Assembly (NCBI GenBank): GCA_017478685.1 | Contig: JAFVDC010000196.1 | Coordinates: forward strand, 1-11,488 | Source: Bacteroidales bacterium | Lineage (GTDB): Bacteria; Bacteroidota; Bacteroidia; Bacteroidales; UBA932 | Direction: 5' to 3' | Length of the DNA: 11,488 bases | In this document: positions 6,436 to 11,488 of the stretch, in pieces | Position numbering within the stretch: the first letter of the stretch is position 1 | How the letters are laid out: each line of letters starts with the position of its first letter | Program-made: the position numbers and the translations under genes | The notes under the pieces: model-generated | What the model was told of the DNA's origin: nothing | The model's database searches: none | Seen by the model: the letters and a program-made list of their open reading frames with translations, nothing else

Positions 6436-7602
6436 ATGCAGACGCGTTTAAGCCATATCATAGCCGTAATTTCGGCCTTTTTACTTGCAATTCCCGTACC
6501 TGCACAGGACGCAGCAATGCGCCTCAGGACCGTTGTCATTGATCCCGGCCACGGCGGAAAGGACGCCGGATGCGTCAGCCGTGACCAGAAAACCTATGAG
6601 AAAAACATAGCCCTGGACATAGCCAAGCGCCTTGCCCAGAAGATTTCGGCCTCATACCCGGATGTGCAGGTGAAGATGACCCGCTCCGACGACCGCTTTG
6701 TGGAACTGGAAAACCGCGCCGTGTTTGCCAACAAGGCCGGCGCAGACCTCTTTATCTCCGTGCATGTGAACGCCGTGGACGGCTCCACCGCCGCCAACGG
6801 CTACTCCATCCACTGCCTGGGCCAGTCCAAGAAGAAGGGCAATGACCTCTATTCCAAGAACCTGGACCTTGTAAAGAGGGAAAACTCCGTAATCAAGCTG
6901 GAGAAGAACTACGAGGCCACATATCAGGGCTTCGACCCAGACGACCCTTCGTCGTCCATCATCTTCTCCCTCATGCAAAACGCCCACCTCGGCCAGAGCC
7001 TGCAGTTTGCAACGGATGTTGCTTCGGCCATGGAGGGAGGTCCCATCAAAACCAACAGGGGTGTGTCCCAGGACCCTTTCTGGGTGCTTTGGCGCACCGC
7101 CATGCCAGCCGTCCTCATAGAGGTTGGCTTCATGACAAACCCCCAGGACCTTGCCGTAATGCGCACGGAAGTCGGCCGTGACCAGATTGCCCAGAACATC
7201 TACAAGGCCTTCCGCGTGTACAAGGCCAGGTATGACCGTGAGGAGGCTCCCGCAGAGCCTGTTGTGGCCGAAGAAAAGATTGCCGATCAAGTCGGCAATG
7301 ACGCCCCTTCTGTCATTTCGACCGAAGCCGAAGGCGGAGCGGAGAAATCTCCTGCCGCGGAGCCCGCAAAAGTCCTCTACGGCGTCCAGGTCCTGGTGTC
7401 GTCCAAGGACATGCCGGCGTCGGATCCCTTCTTTGCAGGGAACAAGCCCACCAAACTTGCGGCAGGGAAGTACTTCAAGTATGTGATCGAGGTCTCCACG
7501 TCACTTTCGGCGGTGAAGAAAAAATATTCTTCCGTCCAAAAGAAATTTCCGGATTCATATATTGTGAAAATTGAAGACGGAACCACCTCTCCGGTAAAGT
7601 GA
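6436..7602 (+). CDS. Secreted N-acetylmuramoyl-L-alanine amidase with SPOR-like C-terminus
   Basis: This enzyme cuts the bond between N-acetylmuramic acid and L-alanine in peptidoglycan, usually for daughter-cell separation. From the ATG at 6436 it is 388 residues. Residues 1-23 look like a signal peptide ending VPA-QD, so it acts in the periplasm. The Amidase_3 zinc domain spans about 31-265: DPGHGGKD at 36-43 (His39), Glu55, SVHVNA at 108-113 (His110) and LIEVGFMTN at 227-235 (catalytic Glu229). A linker (about 268-312) contains a peptide from a palindromic DNA repeat (about 282-305). The C-terminal 75 residues (YGVQVLVSS to FPDSYIVKIEDG) resemble a SPOR domain, which binds denuded septal glycan. 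A TTG at 6430 would add two residues; ATG is preferred. The gene is divergent from lptD, which I recall as a common arrangement in Bacteroidales. Confidence 0.93.
   Translation: MQTRLSHIIAVISAFLLAIPVPAQDAAMRLRTVVIDPGHGGKDAGCVSRDQKTYEKNIALDIAKRLAQKISASYPDVQVKMTRSDDRFVELENRAVFANKAGADLFISVHVNAVDGSTAANGYSIHCLGQSKKKGNDLYSKNLDLVKRENSVIKLEKNYEATYQGFDPDDPSSSIIFSLMQNAHLGQSLQFATDVASAMEGGPIKTNRGVSQDPFWVLWRTAMPAVLIEVGFMTNPQDLAVMRTEVGRDQIAQNIYKAFRVYKARYDREEAPAEPVVAEEKIADQVGNDAPSVISTEAEGGAEKSPAAEPAKVLYGVQVLVSSKDMPASDPFFAGNKPTKLAAGKYFKYVIEVSTSLSAVKKKYSSVQKKFPDSYIVKIEDGTTSPVK
7279..7352 (+). repeat. Composite palindromic repeat inserted in frame in the amidase linker (copy B)
   Basis: Two modules lie side by side. 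The first (7279-7299) is a perfect 8-bp inverted repeat, ATTGCCGA and TCGGCAAT, around the loop TCAAG. The second (7307-7352) begins CTTCTGTCATTTCGACCGAA and ends GAAATCTCC, with ATTTC and GAAAT ends forming an imperfect palindrome. It is clearly related to the element in rho at 3032-3066, with about 11 extra bases in its centre. Both modules are read in frame (IADQVGNDAPSVISTEAEGG, then AEKSP) between the catalytic domain and the SPOR-like domain. Confidence 0.75.
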
Positions 7603-7629
7603 TGCGTTTCGGAAACGTTTCCGCATCAC
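7599..7629. repeat. 8-bp inverted repeat overlapping the amidase stop codon
   Basis: GTGATGCG (7599-7606) pairs perfectly with CGCATCAC (7622-7629). The enclosed 15 bases contain most of the perfect palindrome GGAAACGTTTCC (7611-7622), which shares base 7622 with the right arm. The TGA stop (7600-7602) lies inside the left arm. A second short stem, GGCGT/ACGCC (7631-7635/7641-7645), follows at once. There is no T-run after either, so they are not classical terminators. Confidence 0.7.
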
Positions 7630-7702
7630 AGGCGTTTCTGACGCCCTCAAAGGCGGGAATCAGATTCTTATAGTATTTCTAAACAAGAAGTTTCGTTTCC
7701 AA

Positions 7703-7727
7703 CCGAAATGGGGTGTTTCGGGTTTTA
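7703..7727 (+). terminator. Probable terminator of the amidase transcript
   Basis: CCGAAA (7703-7708) and TTTCGG (7716-7721) form a 6-bp stem with a 7-base loop, followed by GTTTTAT. It lies about 100 bases past the amidase stop. The stem is short and the T-run only four long, so termination may be incomplete. An upstream TTTCG (7691-7695) could compete for the same CGAAA (7704-7708). Confidence 0.5.
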
Positions 7728-7826
7728 TAACGCATTGATAATCAGCAAAGTAGAAAAATTGTTGTATTACAGATTCGCATCTATTAATTTATAGACAAAT
7801 TTTTTAAAATGCAATAGTCGATTGGG

Positions 7827-7857
7827 TTTTTTATCAATTTTTTTTCAACCAACTTTG
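7827..7857 (+). promoter_or_regulatory. Candidate dnaA promoter
   Basis: CAACTTTG (7850-7857) keeps the conserved TTTG of the -7 box and its second-base A, but has C for the first T of TAnnTTTG. Nineteen bases upstream is TTTT (7827-7830) instead of TTTG. Transcription would begin near 7864, giving a leader of about 20 bases. The match is weaker than for rho or lptD. Confidence 0.4.
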
Positions 7858-7883
7858 CATTCCAATTAACACAAACACCCCGG

Positions 7884-9308
7884 ATGACAGATCAGGAAAG
7901 ACATATCGCCGTATGGAATAACTGTCTGCAGATCATAGAAAACAACATTGATCCGCAGCAGGTGTCCACATGGTTCAAGCCCATCCGGCCGGTTTCGCTG
8001 GATGGGGCCCGTCTTACCGTAGAGGTCCCCTCCGATTTCTTCCGCGAATATATAGAAGGTGCATACAAGGACCTTATCCGCCTTACCATCCGCCGCGCAA
8101 TCGGCGCAGACGCCCAGCTCTACTATCTTGTTCGGCCTGTGCGCAACCGTGAAGGCATGGTCCTTCCCCAGGAAGAGGGCTCGGTGCCCGCAAACAATCC
8201 TGTGTCCGTGCCCACATATCAGCCCGCGGGAAATCCCGGCCCGTTTGTGTTCCCCGGAATCAAGCGCGTCACCATCAACTCCCGCCTCAATCCCACCTAC
8301 TGCTTCTCCAACCTTGTGGAAGGAGACTGCAACAAGATGGGCGTGAGCGCCGGAGAAAGCATTGCCAAGGCTCCCGGAAAAACTCCCTTCAACCCGCTGT
8401 TCCTCTTTGGCGGCCCCGGGCTTGGGAAAACCCACATTGCCCAGGCGGTGGGCATAGACATCAAGAAGAATTTCCCGGACCAGGTGGTGCTGTATGTCAC
8501 CGGCAACGAGTTCAAGACCCAGTACATGGATGCCGTCAAAGGCAACCGCATTGTGGATTTCATAGCTTTCTATCAAAGGATAGATGTCCTTATAGTAGAC
8601 GATATCCAGGATCTTGCCACTCCCGGTGCCCAGAACAGTTTCTTCAACGTGTTCAATCACCTTCACGGCAACGGCAAGCAGCTCATCTTCACCAGTGACC
8701 GCGCGCCCGCAGATCTCCAGAACTTTGAGGAGCGCCTCCTGTCGCGTTTCAAGTGGGGACTTTCCGTAGAGCTTTCACGCCCGGACTACAACACCCGCGT
8801 GGAAATGCTGCGCTCCCGCTCCATGCGTGAAGGCGTTGCCCTGGACGAAGAAGTGCTCACTTATCTTGCGTCCCGCATCAAGACCAATTTCCGTGAACTT
8901 GAGGGCACCCTTACATCTCTGGTAGCATACGCCACGCTTGGTCACAGCGACATCTCCCTGGACCTTGCCCGCACCGTTACCGGAAACATAGTAGGGGAGG
9001 AGCCTCAGGGACTCACCCCGGACACAATCCTCAGGACCGTCTGCGAGTACTTCAACATTACCCGTGAACAGCTTGTGGCCCCTACGCGCAAACGCCAGAT
9101 TGTCCAGGCGCGCCAGATAGCCATGTACGAATGCCGCAACCTCATCCCCAACTGCTCGCTCTCCACAATCGGCGCGGAACTTGGCGGCAAAGGCCATGCA
9201 ACCGTGGTGCACGCCTGCAGCACGGTCCAGGACCTCATCCAGACAGACAAGATGTTCCGTCAGTGGGTAGAGGACATTGAAAGCATGGTGGTTGTTCCGG
9301 TAGAATAA
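7884..9308 (+). CDS. dnaA: Chromosomal replication initiator DnaA
   Basis: DnaA binds DnaA boxes, oligomerises with ATP and opens the origin. The 474 residues show the four usual domains: N-terminal helicase-loading domain I (about 1-86), a short linker (about 87-125), the AAA+ core and the C-terminal DNA-binding domain (about 378-474). Walker A is GGPGLGKT at 176-183, Walker B VLIVDDIQ at 235-242, sensor I in IFTSDRAP at 268-275, the box VII arginine-finger motif RLLSRF at 284-289 (Arg288) and sensor II in NFRELEG at 335-341 (Arg337). The DNA-binding signature, usually GG(R/K)DH(T/S/A)TV, here reads GGKGHATV at 434-441, so Gly437 replaces the Asp that contacts the box in E. coli (Asp433). 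The start is the first ATG, with typical sequence following at once. It converges with rpe with one base between stops. Confidence 0.97.
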   Translation: MTDQERHIAVWNNCLQIIENNIDPQQVSTWFKPIRPVSLDGARLTVEVPSDFFREYIEGAYKDLIRLTIRRAIGADAQLYYLVRPVRNREGMVLPQEEGSVPANNPVSVPTYQPAGNPGPFVFPGIKRVTINSRLNPTYCFSNLVEGDCNKMGVSAGESIAKAPGKTPFNPLFLFGGPGLGKTHIAQAVGIDIKKNFPDQVVLYVTGNEFKTQYMDAVKGNRIVDFIAFYQRIDVLIVDDIQDLATPGAQNSFFNVFNHLHGNGKQLIFTSDRAPADLQNFEERLLSRFKWGLSVELSRPDYNTRVEMLRSRSMREGVALDEEVLTYLASRIKTNFRELEGTLTSLVAYATLGHSDISLDLARTVTGNIVGEEPQGLTPDTILRTVCEYFNITREQLVAPTRKRQIVQARQIAMYECRNLIPNCSLSTIGAELGGKGHATVVHACSTVQDLIQTDKMFRQWVEDIESMVVVPVE

Positions 9309-9309
9309 A

Positions 9310-9963
9310 CTACCCCCTCATTTTATCAATTGCGGCCGAAGGATCTTCGGCCTTGAAAACTGCGCGTCCTGCAACAAGGATGGTGGCGCCGGCCTCCACT
9401 GCCGCGGCGGCGTTTCCGGGACCTATGCCGCCGTCTACTTCAACGGGGACCTCCGGCCTTCCTATGCGGCGGAGTTCGGCCTTTACTGCGGCTATGCGCT
9501 CAAGGGACTCAGGAATGAACTTCTGGCCGCCGAAACCCGCAAAGACGCTCATTATGAGCACGAAATCCACCATGGGAAGGTAGGGGAAGATGGACCGGAC
9601 CGGGCAGTCCGGGTTAATCACGATTCCGGCCTTGACGCCCTGGGAATGGATTAGTCCGATGACTTCCTCACTATTTTCCCGGGCGGCCTCAAAGTGGAAA
9701 CTTATCATTGCCGCCCCCGCTTTTGCAAAACGCTCCACATATTTCTCCGGGTTCACTATCATTAGATGGACATCCAGGGGCTTCCGGGCCTTTTTTGCAA
9801 TTGCCTCCACAATAGGGAAGCCGAAGGAAATGTTCGGCACGAAAGTCCCGTCCATTATGTCAAGATGGAAGATGTCGGCGTACCTGTTCACAACCTCCAC
9901 ATCCTTTTCCAGATTGAGGAAGTCTGCCGCCAGCATTGACGGCGCTATGAGTATCTTTGTCAT
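9310..9963 (-). CDS. rpe: Ribulose-phosphate 3-epimerase
   Basis: Rpe interconverts D-ribulose 5-phosphate and D-xylulose 5-phosphate in the pentose phosphate pathway. At 217 residues it has normal length for this TIM-barrel enzyme. APSMLAADF (7-15) opens the barrel. HLDIMDG (33-39) gives metal ligand His33 and catalytic Asp35; DVHLM (64-68) gives His66; VDGGI (176-180) gives the second catalytic acid, Asp177. GFGGQKFIP (143-151) is the phosphate-side loop. Just before it the family's MSVNPG or MTVEPG reads MSVFAG, so Phe141-Ala142 replace Asn/Glu-Pro. The ATG is two bases after the pepD stop, so the genes are almost certainly co-transcribed and probably translationally coupled. No promoter of its own was seen. 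Confidence 0.96.
   Translation of the reverse strand: MTKILIAPSMLAADFLNLEKDVEVVNRYADIFHLDIMDGTFVPNISFGFPIVEAIAKKARKPLDVHLMIVNPEKYVERFAKAGAAMISFHFEAARENSEEVIGLIHSQGVKAGIVINPDCPVRSIFPYLPMVDFVLIMSVFAGFGGQKFIPESLERIAAVKAELRRIGRPEVPVEVDGGIGPGNAAAAVEAGATILVAGRAVFKAEDPSAAIDKMRG
9334..9352. terminator. Perfect hairpin inside the rpe 3' end, possible dnaA mRNA 3' end
   Basis: GGCCGAAG (9334-9341) and CTTCGGCC (9345-9352) form a perfect 8-bp stem with a 3-base loop, 26 bases past the dnaA stop. It lies in rpe codons near the C-terminus. Read from dnaA it is followed by TTGAAAAC, a poor T-run, so termination may need Rho or another factor. It could also only protect a 3' end. Confidence 0.4.
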
Positions 9964-9965
9964 TT

Positions 9966-11393
9966 CTATTTAAAACTCTCCACCACATCCTGAAGATGCG
10001 CCACAAACTTGTCCAGTGATGCAAGCTCCAGCTTTTCTCCGGGGGCATGCACGCCGCGGAGGGTGGGGCCGAAGGAAATCATGTCAAGGTCCGGGAACTT
10101 CTCCAGGAAAAGGCCGCATTCAAGCCCTGCATGGATGGCCTTGACTTCAGGGTCATGGCCGAAGAGCTTGCGGTAGCTATTGAGTGACACCTCCAGAATG
10201 TTGGACTTCAGATTGGGTTTCCAGCCGGGGTATTCGCCGTGGTGCTCTACGTCAAAGGAGCCCAGGAAGAAGGCGGCCTCCACGCGTTCGGCCATGGCAT
10301 GGAGCTCCGAAACCACGGAACTGCGCTGGCTGGTGATTACCTTGAGGGTGTCTCCCTCTATGTGTGCAGCGGCAAGGTTGGAGGATGTTTCAACAAGGCC
10401 GGGGATGTCCGGTGACATTTTCTCCACTCCGTGCGGGCATGCAAGGAGGGTGGCTATGATATTGGCGGCATCTCCCTCCTCAATGGGCTTTTCCGTGGCC
10501 GAAGCAGGCTCTGCGGTGGCCCTTACGCCGGGATCCGATGTGGCGAATTCGGCCTCAAGAAGCTTTGAGAAGGCCTCTGCGTCTGCAATCATTTCTTCGG
10601 CCTCGTCTGCCGGAACCGCAATGATGGCTTCGGCCTCACGGCAAATTGCGTTGGGCTTGTTGCCGCCATCCAGGCCGATTAACTGGAAGTCGTACTGAAG
10701 CTCCGTGAAGAGGAAGCGCACGAGAAGGCGGAGGGCGTTGGCCCTTTCCTTGTTGATGTCGTCTCCGCTGTGGCCGCCCTGGGCCCCTGAGACGCGGATT
10801 TTAAGCGTCTTGTAGCCTTTCCGGAGCGGCTCTCTCTTGAACTGGAAGGTGGCCGTGGTGTCCATGCCGCCGGCGCAGCCTACAAACAGCTGGCCTTCGT
10901 CTTCGGAATCCAGGTTGATGAGGGTTTTCCCGTCAAAAAAGCCCGGCTCCAGTGCAAAGGCGCCGTCCATGCCGGTTTCCTCTGATATAGTGAAGAGGCA
11001 TTCCAGTTTCCCCATGGAGTGGTCTTCGTCAAGAAGGGCCAGGCATGCGGCTATGCCGATACCGTCATCGGCACCAAGGGTGGTGTTCTTGGCTATCATC
11101 CAGCCGTCCTCTATCTCATAGGGGATGGGGTCCTTGAGGAAGTCGAACTCAAAACCGGCGTTTTTCTCGCAGACCATGTCCTGGTGGGCCTGAAGCACCA
11201 GTGCGGGCACGTTTTCCTTGCCCTTGGATGCAGGCTTTACAATAAGGACATTGCCGATTTTGTCTGTCTTGCACTCAAGGCCGCGCGCTGCGGCGAAGTC
11301 CTGGAGATATTTTGTGATGGGGCCTTCATGGCCGGATTCGCGGGGGATAGCTGTAATTTCCTTGAAGAAGGAGAGAACTGTTGCGGAATTCAT
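9966..11393 (-). CDS. pepD: Aminoacyl-histidine dipeptidase (PepD, M20 family)
   Basis: PepD is a cytoplasmic dinuclear-zinc peptidase of family M20 that cleaves dipeptides such as Xaa-His. The 475 residues match the family. Metal-site motifs appear in order: QAHQDMV at 68-74 (His70 and Asp72), TLGADDGIG at 105-113 (bridging Asp109), SEETGM at 137-142 (catalytic Glu138, ligand Glu139), NLDSED at 160-165 (Asp162) and IHAGLECG at 420-427 (His421). The lid domain between the two catalytic halves carries GAQGGHSGDDI at 203-213. There is no signal peptide. The ATG is the first possible start, about 20 bases after a TATCTTTG box, without a Shine-Dalgarno. It leads a two-gene unit with rpe; a functional link between peptide and pentose metabolism is not evident. 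Confidence 0.95.
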   Translation of the reverse strand: MNSATVLSFFKEITAIPRESGHEGPITKYLQDFAAARGLECKTDKIGNVLIVKPASKGKENVPALVLQAHQDMVCEKNAGFEFDFLKDPIPYEIEDGWMIAKNTTLGADDGIGIAACLALLDEDHSMGKLECLFTISEETGMDGAFALEPGFFDGKTLINLDSEDEGQLFVGCAGGMDTTATFQFKREPLRKGYKTLKIRVSGAQGGHSGDDINKERANALRLLVRFLFTELQYDFQLIGLDGGNKPNAICREAEAIIAVPADEAEEMIADAEAFSKLLEAEFATSDPGVRATAEPASATEKPIEEGDAANIIATLLACPHGVEKMSPDIPGLVETSSNLAAAHIEGDTLKVITSQRSSVVSELHAMAERVEAAFFLGSFDVEHHGEYPGWKPNLKSNILEVSLNSYRKLFGHDPEVKAIHAGLECGLFLEKFPDLDMISFGPTLRGVHAPGEKLELASLDKFVAHLQDVVESFK

Positions 11394-11413
11394 ATATATC
11401 TTGTTTTATTCCT

Positions 11414-11421
11414 CAAAGATA
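11414..11421 (-). promoter_or_regulatory. Probable -7 box of the pepD-rpe promoter
   Basis: TATCTTTG on the minus strand matches TAnnTTTG and is identical to the rho -7 box. Transcription would start near 11408, with a leader of about 15 bases. At the expected -33 position (11441-11444) the sequence is TAGG instead of TTTG. The promoter may therefore be weak or need an activator. Confidence 0.55.
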
Positions 11422-11441
11422 GTGAATAAGTGTGACAATCC

Positions 11442-11457
11442 CTATATATTTATATAG
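11442..11457. repeat. AT-rich palindrome at the pepD -33 region
   Basis: CTATATA (11442-11448) and TATATAG (11451-11457) are perfect inverted copies around TT. The palindrome sits where the -33 box would be, so it is a candidate operator or activator site. Chance is possible in so AT-rich a region. Confidence 0.4.
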
Positions 11458-11488
11458 TTGAATAAAATTTTTGAAAAATTTCCTCAAA

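Larger units (their letters stand above)
7603..7883. other. Intergenic region upstream of dnaA
   Basis: This 281-bp gap starts with GC-rich palindromes (to about 7646), then a probable terminator (7703-7727). From about 7725 to 7870 it is strongly AT-rich with long T-runs (7827-7832, 7838-7845). No protein or RNA gene was seen. An AT-rich tract in front of dnaA could be a DNA-unwinding element, but no consensus DnaA boxes (TTATNCACA) are present, so I do not call an origin. A dnaA promoter is the one likely function. Confidence 0.6.

Noticed and set aside
7603..7883. Replication origin next to dnaA
   Set aside because: The AT-rich tract is suggestive, but no TTATNCACA box is found on either strand. 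DnaA with an altered signature may use other boxes, so this is left open without a feature.

Overview
The window looks like a chromosomal housekeeping segment from a member of the Bacteroidota, most likely order Bacteroidales. Four things point there. Promoters fit the phylum-specific pattern TTTG-N19-TAnnTTTG. Start codons lack convincing Shine-Dalgarno sequences. Rho carries a long charged insert between its N-terminal domain and its RNA-binding domain. The LptD, MnmE and PepD proteins also look Bacteroidota-like. Genus cannot be read from the sequence. Seven intact protein genes fill the window; there is no tRNA, rRNA, transposase gene, CRISPR array or phage gene.

Layout. Positions 1-155 hold no gene, only the structured 3' end and terminator of the leftward transcript. 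On the minus strand, mnmE (tRNA wobble-uridine GTPase) follows rho directly, the two sharing one base. Rho has its own near-perfect promoter just past the lptD stop codon. lptD (outer-membrane LPS assembly) is divergent from a secreted N-acetylmuramoyl-L-alanine amidase with a C-terminal SPOR-like domain. Their 86-bp control region has two face-to-face promoters and two inverted repeats. After a 281-bp AT-rich gap comes dnaA on the plus strand. It converges, with a single base between stop codons, on the minus-strand pair pepD-rpe, whose own promoter region lies at the right edge.

How the genes relate. lptD and the amidase both serve the cell envelope and appear to share a regulatory region. 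rho-mnmE and pepD-rpe look like two-gene transcripts of general metabolism. dnaA is the replication initiator, but no cluster of DnaA boxes is visible beside it.

The least ordinary signals are not genes. Two diverged copies of one palindromic repeat family sit in frame inside the disordered linkers of rho and the amidase, read in the same frame in both. The lptD/amidase control region is densely symmetric. The heptamer TTCGGCC/GGCCGAA is strongly over-represented. DnaA and ribulose-phosphate epimerase each carry a substitution in an otherwise conserved motif. I see no new multigene system.
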